From Campylobacter majalis (GTDB lineage: Bacteria; Campylobacterota; Campylobacteria; Campylobacterales; Campylobacteraceae): DNA of 64,000 nt. Below, piece by piece: positions 10,784 to 18,623 of the stretch. Numbering within the stretch: position 1 is the first letter of the stretch; every line of letters begins with the position of its first letter. The translations under genes and the position numbers were made by a program. A model generated the notes under the pieces. That model had not been told where the DNA came from, searched no databases, and saw nothing but the letters and a program-made list of their open reading frames with translations. The stretch lies in assembly GCF_905120465.1 (NCBI RefSeq), contig NZ_CAJHOF010000002.1, forward strand, positions 96,590 through 160,589, in the 5' to 3' direction.

Positions 10784-11136
10784 TCAATTTAACTTAACCC
10801 TATTTTCTATTATCAATTTTAGTAAAATTTGATAGAGATTTTCGCAAGTTTTAAATCTAAGCTCACACTCTTTTAAGTGCAACAAAAAGTTATCTCTTTT
10901 TGTGCCTTTAAATTTGCTTAATCTATGCTTTGCAAAAGCACAAAAACTCTCTATTGCATTTATATGATTTTACCATTTGCAAACTTGTTCTTACAGTGTT
11001 TAACTCTATAATGAGTCTTAGCGCCATAATCAACCAAGCCATTATAAGTTTTTTAAGTATTACTAAAAATAATTAAATATTCAAGCTCTAAATACTCTAA
11101 AAGCTCACTTGCCGAGCAATTTTTAACAATTTCACA
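10784..11136 (-). pseudogene. IS1595-family transposase remnant, C-terminal part
   Basis: Reading the minus strand with one frame change gives CEIVKNCSASELLEYL, then a stop, then NGLVDYGAKTHYRVKHCKNKFANGK. After the frame change it gives HINAIESF followed by KHRLSKFKGTKRDNFLLHLKE and CELRFK, ending in a natural stop at 10784. The order (IVKNC, DYG.K.HYRVKH, HIN.IE.F, HLKECE.RF) matches the C-terminal half of IS1595-family DDE transposases. At least one stop and one frameshift make it dead. Its upstream end stops exactly where the hairpin repeats begin. Confidence 0.75.
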
Positions 11137-11137
11137 G

Positions 11138-11401
11138 AAACATTTTTTGCTTTGCAAAAGCACTTCGTTTGTTTTATAGAAACATCAGCTACGCCGAACG
11201 CGTTATACTTGTTTTCTAAAAGAGAGTGCTAAAGCACAAGAAAGAAACCTGTCTCGTTTTATCCGCCATCGCTTCCGCTTGACCTTGGTTGCTATCATCA
11301 TTCTTTGGGGCTTGAGAAGTTTTCAAGGAAACATTTTACTTCGTAAAACGCTACGCTTGTTTTGAAGAAACATCGACTACGCCGAACGCTACGCTTGTTT
11401 T
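11138..11401 (+). repeat. Modular hairpin repeat cluster, copies 1-4
   Basis: Four units that begin AAACAT and end CTTGTTTT (or TTTGTTTT) lie at 11138-11175, 11180-11215, about 11329-11362 and about 11367-11401. Between 11247 and 11328 there is a fifth, diverged unit (AAACCTGTCTC...) and the conserved flank TTCTTTGGGGCTTGAGAAGTTTT. Inside the units small hairpins are visible: TTTTGC-TTT-GCAAAA (11145-11159) and TTTTAC-TTC-GTAAAA (11334-11348). The same family occurs inverted at 11.7, 18.8 and 20.8 kb. Confidence 0.7.
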
Positions 11402-11650
11402 GCAAATTCATTTTTGCAATGTTTTACTATGTAATAAGCTTTTACACCGTAATCAACAATTCGTTTGCAAAACAGTTTTTACTAAACCTTGCCATTTCTT
11501 TTTAAAAGTCCAGATACAGCTTGTTTTGCCACTAGCTGTGCGACATCTTTTATCGCACACTATTTTTGCTTTGAAATAACTCTCATTAATTTTTTATTTC
11601 ATCACTAAATTTACTTGCTTTCTCGTGCTTTTTTGCCATTAATGCAAATT
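11402..11650 (-). pseudogene. IS1595-family transposase remnant, central part
   Basis: On the minus strand the frame gives ESYFKAKIVCDKRCRTASGKT, equivalent to the DESYFG.RR..GKRGRGA.GKTPVFG region that holds a catalytic acidic residue. A frameshifted KKKWQG follows, then RIVDYGVKAYYIVKHCKNEFA. The segment between them is deleted compared with the fragment at 10784-11136, so this is a second, independently decayed copy. It has stops and frameshifts. It lies directly between two repeat clusters. Confidence 0.7.
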
Positions 11651-11725
11651 TGCTTAAAAATTTTGCATAAATTAAATTCTGAAATTAAATAAATTTAGAA
11701 ATTTTGCAGATTTTAAATCAGTATA

Positions 11726-11925
11726 GAACAAGCGAAGTGCTCACGAAGTGATGTTTGTTTAAAACTTCTCAAGCCCCAAAGAATGATGGTAGCGACAAAA
11801 GCCAAGCGAAGCACTCGGCATAAAAACTTCCATTAAACCAAAGAATGAGAGCAGTAATCGTAAAAGAAAATCAAACTAATCAAAGCGGTGGTGAAGTGAT
11901 GTTTTTTAAAATTTCTCAATCTTAA
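11726..11925 (-). repeat. Modular hairpin repeat, inverted copy with degenerate tail
   Basis: On the minus strand, CTTGAGAAGTTTTAAAC leads into AAACATCACTTCGTGAGCAC and CTTCGCTTGTT (about 11727-11775). The family flank (TACCATCATTCTTTGGGG) lies next to it. Two weaker echoes follow at about 11821-11860 and 11884-11925. Orientation is opposite to the cluster at 11138-11401. Confidence 0.6.
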
Positions 11926-11989
11926 AAAATAAAAGCAAAAAGGGTAACAAACGCAGTAAGATAAGTTTTGTGGGTGACAAAGCGGGCAA

Positions 11990-12262
11990 ATACGGATTTT
12001 ACTACTAGCTTAACGCACTAGTTTGGTTTTAAAATAACTCTTATTTATTTTATCTCTTTACAAAGTTTAGTTTGTTTTTACACTCTCTTGCTATTAATTT
12101 TTTAATAAACTTTGCCTTGAAATTCCTATAAATTTGCAATCTTATTACCTTTAAATCTCTACTAAAATACTTTATAATTTTTAAATTTTTATATATTTTA
12201 TCATTATCGCAATAATTAAAAGCTTTTTGGCAATAAGCACATTTGCTAGTTTTTGCCTATTA
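11990..12262 (-). pseudogene. IS1595-family transposase remnant, N-terminal part
   Basis: On the minus strand an open stretch without a start codon reads KTSKCAYCQKAFNYCDND, a zinc-ribbon-like beginning as in IS1595 transposases. A basic region follows (RNFKAKFIKKLIARECKN), then, after stops, a third version of the motif, NKSYFKTKLVR. Weak identity and several stops make the call tentative. Its order upstream of the other two fragments fits one transposase direction. Confidence 0.5.
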
Positions 12263-12377
12263 TTGTCACTATTTTTAAATATCATCTAAATAGTTTTAAG
12301 CTTACAAAAGCAAATTTTATCGGCAATCTTTATTACAAAACTAGCAACTATCAAGCTTTTTGTATATTGCACCTCTT

Positions 12378-14306
12378 TTATAAATTTTCGGCTATCTCAA
12401 GCACTTCAAAATACTCATTTTCCAATCTCTCAAGCTCAACTTTTTTCTTCTCAAGCTCATCATTTATCACGACTATGCCTACTTTTTGGTAAATTTCAGG
12501 ATTGCTTAAATCATTTTGCAAAGACGCTATTTCACTTTCTAAACGCTCTATTAAATCTGGGTATTCGTTTAAAATTTTGCTTTGTTTATAGCTTAATTTA
12601 GAATTTGTTTTTTGCTTACTTGTTGCTTGCTGACTAGTTGATATTTCACGCTCATACTCATTTATTTCGCCAAGCTCATCTTCTAGCTCAAGATAAGCAC
12701 TATACTCATTATGCACGACTTCTATCTCTTTAGCATGAAATACCCAAAGCTTTGTTGCTATTTTATCAACAAAATATCTATCATGGCTGACAAATATAAT
12801 AGCTCCAGTAAAGCTAAGCAAATACTCCTCAAGTATATTTATAGTAGCTATATCAAGGTCATTTGTTGGCTCATCAAGCACTAGCACATCATACTCTTTG
12901 GTAAATAAAAGCGCAAGTGCAACTCTGTGCTTTTCGCCACCACTTAACACACCAACTGGCTTATCTAAAAACTCCTTTGGAAACAAGAAATTTTTAAGAT
13001 AGCCATAAACATGCATATTTCGCCCACGCACTTGCACGATATCGCCACCATTTGGACAAAAAATCTCAATCAAGCTCTTATCATCACTTAGTTCTGAACG
13101 CATCTGGTCAAAATACCCTATACGCACATCTCCACGCTTTATCTCGCCCTTAGTTTGTTTTAGCTCATCTAACATGATTTTTATAAGTGTGCTTTTGCCA
13201 CTGCCATTTCGTCCAACTATTGCTATTCGTTCGCCTTGAAGCACTCTTGCATTAAAGCCCTCAAATAAGCATTTCTCACCCATTGTCATGCCAAGATTTT
13301 TGATCTCAAAAAGCATTTTTTTACGGTTTTGATTTAATCCGCCATGATTAAAACTCTTAACCGCTCTTTCAAGCTCAAGCTTAACCCTGCGTATAATGCC
13401 AGGATTTTTCTTAGCCTCCTCACGCATAGCCAAAACTCGCTCTTTACGCCCTTCGTTGCGCTTTAAACGAGCCTTTACGCCACGTCTTAGCCACTCCTCT
13501 TCACTTTTTAATTGCTTTAAAAGTGTCTCATGAGTTTTTGCTAGACTTTGCAAAATTTCTTGTTTTTTGGCTATATAATACGCATACCCACCATCAAAAC
13601 TACGTATCTTGCACTCATCTATATCAATGCTTCTTGTCGCAATAGCATCTATAAAATAACGATCATGAGAGATGAATAAAATAGTTTGCTTTGAGTTTTT
13701 AAGCATATTTTCTAAAAACCTAACCATATAAACATCAAGATGGTTTGTAGGCTCATCAAGTAACAAAATATCTGGTTTTTTTAGTATCAAAGCACCAAGC
13801 GCAACACGGCGTATCTCGCCACCACTTAGACTGCTTACTAGTCGGTTTTCATACTCTTTTAAGCCAAATTGCACCAAAACCTGTTCTATGCTTCGCTCGA
13901 TATCCCAACCATCTTTTGATTCTATAAATTTATATAAGGCCTCGGCACGAGCATGAAGTTCAGTATTTTCAGGCTCACTATCAAATCTTTGTGTGATTTT
14001 AGCATACTCATCACGTGCGTTAAATATATGCTTTAGCTCGTCATTTAATGCATCTTTTACACTTAAACAATCATTAAATTTTGGAGACTGAGATAGCATT
14101 TCTACATTTATATCACCTTGACGAATAACACGTCCGCTATCGACATCATATTCACCACTTACGATTTTCATCAAAGTGCTTTTGCCACCACCATTTTTTC
14201 CGATGATAGCTACTCGCTCACCCTCGTGCAAACTAAAGTTAGTCTCTTTTAAAATTTCATTACTGCCAAATTTCTTGCTTATTTGTATTAAGTCAATGAG
14301 TGCCAA
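12378..14306 (-). CDS. ABC-F family ATPase (Uup-like)
   Basis: A 642-residue soluble protein with two ATP-binding cassettes and no membrane domain. Walker A motifs are GKNGGGKST (about residue 36) and GRNGSGKST (about residue 345). Signatures are LSGGEIRRVALG and LSGGEKHRVALA, and Walker B motifs are ILLLDEPTNHLD and VLVLDEPTNDLD. The linker carries ARLKRNEGRKER, and the C-terminus forms a coiled coil. ABC-F proteins act on the ribosome. The start is TTG, preceded by AAGGGG on the minus strand. That Shine-Dalgarno and the start codon lie in a 13-bp stem (14305-14337). Confidence 0.93.
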   Translation of the reverse strand: MALIDLIQISKKFGSNEILKETNFSLHEGERVAIIGKNGGGKSTLMKIVSGEYDVDSGRVIRQGDINVEMLSQSPKFNDCLSVKDALNDELKHIFNARDEYAKITQRFDSEPENTELHARAEALYKFIESKDGWDIERSIEQVLVQFGLKEYENRLVSSLSGGEIRRVALGALILKKPDILLLDEPTNHLDVYMVRFLENMLKNSKQTILFISHDRYFIDAIATRSIDIDECKIRSFDGGYAYYIAKKQEILQSLAKTHETLLKQLKSEEEWLRRGVKARLKRNEGRKERVLAMREEAKKNPGIIRRVKLELERAVKSFNHGGLNQNRKKMLFEIKNLGMTMGEKCLFEGFNARVLQGERIAIVGRNGSGKSTLIKIMLDELKQTKGEIKRGDVRIGYFDQMRSELSDDKSLIEIFCPNGGDIVQVRGRNMHVYGYLKNFLFPKEFLDKPVGVLSGGEKHRVALALLFTKEYDVLVLDEPTNDLDIATINILEEYLLSFTGAIIFVSHDRYFVDKIATKLWVFHAKEIEVVHNEYSAYLELEDELGEINEYEREISTSQQATSKQKTNSKLSYKQSKILNEYPDLIERLESEIASLQNDLSNPEIYQKVGIVVINDELEKKKVELERLENEYFEVLEIAENL

Positions 14307-14337
14307 AATATCCCCTTGAATTTAAAGGAGATATTTT
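14305..14337 (-). promoter_or_regulatory. Hairpin enclosing the ABC-F ribosome-binding site and start
   Basis: On the minus strand, AAAATATCTCCTT pairs with AAGGGGATATTTT across a 7-base loop (TAAATTC): 13 pairs with a single T-G wobble. The 3' arm contains the AAGGGG Shine-Dalgarno and two bases of the TTG start codon of the ABC-F gene. It lies 28 bp after the tonB stop, so it could be a tonB terminator, a translation-repressing structure, or both. Confidence 0.6.
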
Positions 14338-14365
14338 AGCAAAATGAGTATTTAAATTTGATAAA

Positions 14366-15121
14366 TTAAACCAATTTAAAACCAATTGGTATAGTTATGC
14401 GATAGTCAATATCAAGCTTAGGAAAGTCTTTACTAGCTTTTTGTATGGTATTTATCACACTTTCATCAAGGCTTGTATATCCAGAGCTTTTAATTATCTG
14501 TATGTCACCTACACTACCATCTTTTTTATATATAAATCTCACTTCAGCTATGCCTTGCTGACGCATTTTTTGTGCATTTTTAGGATATTTTTTATGTTTT
14601 TCTATCGCTTTTCTAATTTTGCCAAAATTCTCATCTCCAGCCGAACTTTGCAGATTAAACTCGCCTATTGTAGGTGCTGTTGCTTGTTTTGCAACTGGTC
14701 CAGGAGTAGCATTTACTGGAGGTGCTGGTGGCGAAGGCGGAGCTGGTGGAGTTGGTTGCTCTTTGGCAACGATTGGTTCAGGCATTGGCTCTGGTTTTTT
14801 AGCGACTTTCTTTAAAGGATCTGGTTTTTTCTTTGGTTTTTCTTTTTTGACTATTGGTTCAGGTGGCGGTGCTGGTGGCGTGACTATAGGCTCAGGTGGT
14901 GCAACAGGTGGCGTAATCTCAGGTGCTTGCACTGGTGCAGTGACTGGCTTATAGACATTTAGACTTATCTTTATTGGTGCATCTTCTACTGGCTTTACCA
15001 GTACAAACGGATTATGAAAAATAAAAAAATAAACCGCTGCTGAATGCAATAAAAAAGATATTGCAAAGCCGCTGGCATTAGCCGCTTTACTCTGTGAGTG
15101 TTGAGATTGCAAAGTTCTCAT
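14366..15121 (-). CDS. tonB: Energy transducer TonB
   Basis: A 251-residue TonB. One N-terminal membrane anchor (about residues 17-36) is followed by a long Pro/Lys/Glu-rich periplasmic spacer (about 45-150). The C-terminal TonB domain carries IRKAIEKHKKYPKNAQKMRQQG, then DGSVGDIQIIKSSGYTSLDESVI. It carries inner-membrane proton-motive energy to outer-membrane receptors. It overlaps exbD by 35 bp in a clear exbB-exbD-tonB operon, divergent from the haem-type receptor at 16344. An AAAGGT precedes the ATG. Confidence 0.95.
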   Translation of the reverse strand: MRTLQSQHSQSKAANASGFAISFLLHSAAVYFFIFHNPFVLVKPVEDAPIKISLNVYKPVTAPVQAPEITPPVAPPEPIVTPPAPPPEPIVKKEKPKKKPDPLKKVAKKPEPMPEPIVAKEQPTPPAPPSPPAPPVNATPGPVAKQATAPTIGEFNLQSSAGDENFGKIRKAIEKHKKYPKNAQKMRQQGIAEVRFIYKKDGSVGDIQIIKSSGYTSLDESVINTIQKASKDFPKLDIDYRITIPIGFKLV

Positions 15122-15470
15122 GACCTTTTCCCTTTAAAACATCTATGATCTTGACAAAATTATCAAATTTTGCATTTTTGTCACTTCTTAGTTCTATTAA
15201 AGTTTTTATATCCACTTCTGTAAGTTTTGTTTTTAACTCTTCTTCATTCACTTCAACATCATCTACAAAAAATTTATCATCTTTATCAACGACGACAACC
15301 ATCTTTTTATCATCTTCTTTGTCTTGTTGCGATGATTCAGCACTAGGCAAGTCTATTTGAATTTTGCCCTGTGCGATAAATGTAGATATAGAAAGCACAA
15401 TAGCAAGCAAAACCAGCATAATATCTATAAACGGAACGACATTTAGCCCGTCTTTTTTATTTAGTCTCAT
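15087..15470 (-). CDS. exbD: Biopolymer transport protein ExbD
   Basis: A 127-residue protein with one N-terminal transmembrane helix containing the essential aspartate in VVPFIDIMLVLLAIVLS, followed by a periplasmic domain. ExbD works with ExbB as the proton-driven motor for TonB. It overlaps exbB by 14 bp and tonB by 35 bp, an arrangement that implies coupled translation. The length is typical. Confidence 0.95.
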   Translation of the reverse strand: MRLNKKDGLNVVPFIDIMLVLLAIVLSISTFIAQGKIQIDLPSAESSQQDKEDDKKMVVVVDKDDKFFVDDVEVNEEELKTKLTEVDIKTLIELRSDKNAKFDNFVKIIDVLKGKGHENFAISTLTE

Positions 15471-15885
15471 TTAATGCCTTATATCTATTTAAGATAACAT
15501 CAACTTTTCTATTAAAGCCATTATAAATCATAAGTGTAGGAATAGCCACCATTAGACCTATCGCAGTAGCTTTAAGTGCTAATGATAGACCCACCATTAT
15601 ACTCTTAGTATCTATGCCACCAGCCATACCCATATCGTAAAATGTAACCATAATACCAGCAACCGTTCCAAGTAGTCCAATATATGGAGCATTTGAATAG
15701 ATAATATAAAGCGTAGTCAAATTCTTTGTAAGAGCCTCTTCTAGTGCATCATAACTAGAAAATTTATTAATATCAACCTTAGAGTAATAAATAATACGTT
15801 CTATAGCATACCATACGACAATAAAACTCATAATCCCCAAAATAGCAATGATAATATGCTCAGCATTACTTTTGACAAAATCCAT
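15457..15885 (-). CDS. exbB: Biopolymer transport protein ExbB
   Basis: A 142-residue MotA/TolQ/ExbB proton-channel protein. Three hydrophobic segments are visible. The central helix pair YIGLLGTVAGIMVTFYDMG and GLSLALKATAIGLMVAIPTLM matches the conserved pore region. It forms the motor complex with ExbD. It is the first gene of the exbB-exbD-tonB operon. A TATACT (about 15910 on the minus strand) lies upstream of its ATG. Confidence 0.95.
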   Translation of the reverse strand: MDFVKSNAEHIIIAILGIMSFIVVWYAIERIIYYSKVDINKFSSYDALEEALTKNLTTLYIIYSNAPYIGLLGTVAGIMVTFYDMGMAGGIDTKSIMVGLSLALKATAIGLMVAIPTLMIYNGFNRKVDVILNRYKALNETK

Positions 15886-16343
15886 CTAAATCCTTTAATA
15901 TTTTAGTATAACACTTATAGTTGTAATAATAACCGATGTCAATTAGTATCAAAATTAATAGCTAAATGATAATAAAAAGCTCAATTAAAATTAATATTTT
16001 ATTAACAAGATAGATAACAACTACAAAATTTCGTGAAAATTTAGCACAATTATTATAAAATTTTTATAAAATCATTTACAATTGGCAATACAAAATGCGA
16101 ATTTTAATAAAATTGATAGTAAGTATTAGCGACTAATATCCACAATGTTATAAATTTGTAAATATTTTATAATAAATTTATTTTATGTAAATACTCCTAT
16201 TATATCGTTATTTACAGCATATATTACAATAGTGTATTTAAAATTTTATATTTTATATTTCATTTTTGTTTATAATTTATATATTATAATTCGAATTTAA
16301 TAAATGAATATTAAAATCAATTTTTTAAAATAAGGAGTCATAA
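15886..16343. other. Divergent control region between exbB and the haem-type receptor
   Basis: A gap of 458 bp, extremely AT-rich, carrying promoters for both directions. I looked for a Fur box. Only partial matches such as AATGATAATAAAA near 15964 are visible, so iron control is expected from gene function but not demonstrated. AAGGAGT precedes the receptor ATG. No gene or RNA is recognised. Confidence 0.4.
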
Positions 16344-18434
16344 ATGAAATTTGAACCAATCAAAATTTCATTAGTTGCATCGATATTTGTAAGCGTTGCA
16401 TTTTCTAACCAAAACGTATCTCTTGATGCTATCGAAGTTACATCCACGGGGGGGGGTTATGCAAGTGTTGATGAATCAAAAATCACAACTCGCAACGCTA
16501 CACTTTTAAGAGATGTTTTCCGTGATATTCCAGGCGTATATGTCGGTGGCACAAACGGAATGAATCAGAAAATTTACATGCGTGGCGTAAGCGATCGTGG
16601 TCTAAATATCACTATCGACGGTGCTAAACAAAACGGAAATACATTCCACCATAATGCAGATTTGCTAATAGATCCTGAGTTAATCAAAGCAGTTGAGGTT
16701 GAAGTAGGTTCAAAATCAGTTGTGCGTGGGGCTGGTGCACTTGGTGGCTCAGTAGCATTTAAAACAGTAGATGCGAGCGATTTGCTTGAAGATGGGCAAG
16801 ACATCGGTGCTAAGCTAAAAATGGGCTATACAAGCAACAACGAGGGTTTTTCTCAAAGTGCTATGGTGTATGCTCGTGCACTTGAGAGCTTAGACTTACT
16901 TGCGGCGTTTAAACACTATGGGTATGATTTTAGCAAAGCTGGTAATCGCAAAAAATCAGGTGGAGATGGTAATGATATAAATTATCTATTTAAGGTTGGA
17001 TATAGCTTTTTAGATTCTCATAAAATTTCACTTTCAAAAGAACATATGCAATACAAAGGTCAGTATCCTATGCGTGCAGAGTTTGGCTCATGGATAGATG
17101 GACAACTAGATAATAGAAAATATGAGCGTGATACTCATACTATAAAATACACCTACGCTCCAAATGAAAATTTTGAGCTTGATAATACCATATACCACAC
17201 AAAACACCAACGCATAGGATCAACAAATAGCGGCGTAAAATGGGGCGTAGAGACAACTGGTGCTAAAATAGGTGCAAAGACAAAATTACAAACTGGAGAT
17301 TTTGCTCACACTTTAAGGTATGGGTTTGATTACTATCAGAGCAAAAACTTTGTAAAACCAGGCAACAATACACCTGAAAAAGTAAATAACTATTCACTAT
17401 ATCTTGAAGATGCCATAAAATATGGCGACTTAACGCTAACACCAGGCGTAAGATACGAAAGACATGAGCTAAAAACATACAACGGAAAAACAGGAAATTT
17501 AAGCGGATATAAATATAAATTTAATGAAATTACTCCAGCTTTTGCACTTGATTATAACTTTGGATATGGATTTAGTGCATTTGCTAGTTATGCAAGAGTA
17601 TTTAGAGGACCTGACGTCATGGAAAGCATGATGGCAAGTGGATCAAGTAGAGGCAAGGCACAAAACTGGGCTGCAAACGACTCATTAAAAGCCACAACAG
17701 GCGATGCTTATGAGATAGGTGCTAGATACAAAACTGAATTTTCACAAAACTCATCTTTTAGCTTTATGGCAAAATACTTTAACACAAAATATAAAAATCT
17801 AATAGTTGATAATAACGCAAACGCTGGAATAGTAGGATGCCCTAACGGACAAGGTGCACTTTGTAGGGTAAATGCCGGTGGTGCTACGATAGATGGAGTT
17901 GAGCTTTTTGCTAGATTATACCTTGATAATCTAAGCCTTGCAGCTGGATATACTCATCAAAAAGTTAAATATAAAGATAGAGTAGCTGTGACAACAAATG
18001 GTCGTGGTCGCGGCGGTGGCGGTGGCGGTGGCGGTGGCGGTCAAAAAACCACAAGCTACCTAACGTCAAACATCATAGGTTACCGCGATCAAGGCGATAA
18101 ATATACATTTAATGCCGAATACACAATACCTCAAGCTGATTTATTGCTAGGATATAACTTGCTATTTTTTAAATCAAAAAATACAGTATCAGCAAGCGAT
18201 TATAGTGGCAAAAATATAAAAATGCCAAGCTATGCAGTAAGCGATATTTACGCTACTTATATGCCAAGTTCAGGTCGTTTTAAAGGACTTGAGATAAATG
18301 CTGGACTATATAATATGTTTAATAAAACTTATGCTTCACACTCGCAAAGAACGGCTGATTATACAGGAGATAGCACAAGTATAGACTGGGAACCAGGCAG
18401 AAACTTTAAAGTAAGTGTTTCTTACAAATTTTAA
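16344..18434 (+). CDS. TonB-dependent haem/haemoprotein-type receptor, phase-variable G tract
   Basis: A 696-residue outer-membrane receptor. The signal peptide ends near residue 21, and the TonB box is LDAIEVTST. The plug shows DIPGVYVGG and KIYMRGVSDRGLNITIDGAKQ, then HHNADLLIDPELIKAVEVEVG and GAGALGGSVAFKTVDASDLL, the pattern of the haem/haemoglobin/transferrin receptor family (HemR/ChuA-like). The usual FRAP/NPNL boxes of haem receptors appear as FRGP and NDSL. A run of nine G (16448-16456) lies just after the TonB box; 8 or 10 G would stop translation early. A (GGCGGT)5 repeat codes for a glycine run near residue 560. Divergent from exbB. Confidence 0.88.
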   Translation: MKFEPIKISLVASIFVSVAFSNQNVSLDAIEVTSTGGGYASVDESKITTRNATLLRDVFRDIPGVYVGGTNGMNQKIYMRGVSDRGLNITIDGAKQNGNTFHHNADLLIDPELIKAVEVEVGSKSVVRGAGALGGSVAFKTVDASDLLEDGQDIGAKLKMGYTSNNEGFSQSAMVYARALESLDLLAAFKHYGYDFSKAGNRKKSGGDGNDINYLFKVGYSFLDSHKISLSKEHMQYKGQYPMRAEFGSWIDGQLDNRKYERDTHTIKYTYAPNENFELDNTIYHTKHQRIGSTNSGVKWGVETTGAKIGAKTKLQTGDFAHTLRYGFDYYQSKNFVKPGNNTPEKVNNYSLYLEDAIKYGDLTLTPGVRYERHELKTYNGKTGNLSGYKYKFNEITPAFALDYNFGYGFSAFASYARVFRGPDVMESMMASGSSRGKAQNWAANDSLKATTGDAYEIGARYKTEFSQNSSFSFMAKYFNTKYKNLIVDNNANAGIVGCPNGQGALCRVNAGGATIDGVELFARLYLDNLSLAAGYTHQKVKYKDRVAVTTNGRGRGGGGGGGGGGQKTTSYLTSNIIGYRDQGDKYTFNAEYTIPQADLLLGYNLLFFKSKNTVSASDYSGKNIKMPSYAVSDIYATYMPSSGRFKGLEINAGLYNMFNKTYASHSQRTADYTGDSTSIDWEPGRNFKVSVSYKF
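16448..16456 (+). repeat. G9 homopolymer tract in receptor codons 35-38
   Basis: Nine consecutive G in a 30-percent-GC context, in frame as given (on state). With 10 G the frame reaches TGA within nine codons. With 8 G it reaches TAA about 18 codons later. Such tracts mutate by slipped-strand mispairing in Campylobacter. Confidence 0.85.
18012..18041 (+). repeat. (GGCGGT)5 hexanucleotide tandem repeat
   Basis: Five perfect copies of GGCGGT, in frame, coding for ten glycines after GRGR inside the receptor barrel. Copy-number change would lengthen or shorten the loop without breaking the frame. Confidence 0.85.
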
Positions 18435-18436
18435 AT

Positions 18437-18462
18437 TTAAAGGGGTTATAATGCCCCTTTAA
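18437..18462. terminator. Bidirectional terminator-like hairpin
   Basis: TTAAAGGGG pairs with CCCCTTTAA over an 8-base loop, starting 2 bp after the receptor stop. A-rich sequence lies on one side. It could serve the receptor and any convergent minus-strand transcript. Confidence 0.65.
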
Positions 18463-18482
18463 TACGCTAAGATATTTTAATA

Positions 18483-18623
18483 TCAAAACCACGAAATTTT
18501 ATAAAAAATCTCAGTAAATTTATCTATAAACATCAAGATGATAATCACACAAAAGCTCACAAAAAGCACCATAAAATAGACTATAACAAAATGCAAATCA
18601 ACGAATAAAGCGAAGTTATTCAT
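18483..18623 (-). CDS. Possible 46-residue single-pass membrane protein
   Basis: A short frame beginning MNNFALFVDLHF, with a strongly hydrophobic segment over about residues 12-33, then DKFTEIFYKISWF and a stop 20 bp from the hairpin at 18437-18462. No good ribosome-binding site is visible. The frame stays open upstream of the ATG for more than 20 codons into repeat-like sequence. It could be a small membrane protein, the tail of a decayed gene, or chance. Confidence 0.28.
   Translation of the reverse strand: MNNFALFVDLHFVIVYFMVLFVSFCVIIILMFIDKFTEIFYKISWF

Larger units (their letters stand above)
10285..12377. other. Gene desert with decayed transposase pieces and repeats
   Basis: About 2.1 kb with no intact gene. 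From 10285 to 10783 I see only AT-rich sequence and one 19-bp palindrome (10580-10598). From 10784 to about 12262 there are three minus-strand fragments of an IS1595-type transposase. They are separated by copies of a modular hairpin repeat (11138-11401 and 11726-11925). From 12263 to 12377 nothing is recognised. The whole stretch looks like a graveyard of one or more insertion elements. Confidence 0.75.

Noticed and set aside
10285..12377. tRNA, tmRNA or other structural RNA gene in the gene desert
   Set aside because: No cloverleaf-like pairing with a T-loop consensus or CCA end was seen. Hairpins found belong to repeats.
14441..14954. Plus-strand frames rich in Gly or Trp/Cys
   Set aside because: Antisense to the proline-rich region of tonB.
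15886..16343. Fur box between exbB and the haem-type receptor
   Set aside because: Only half-matches to the 7-1-7 consensus were found, not enough to place a site.
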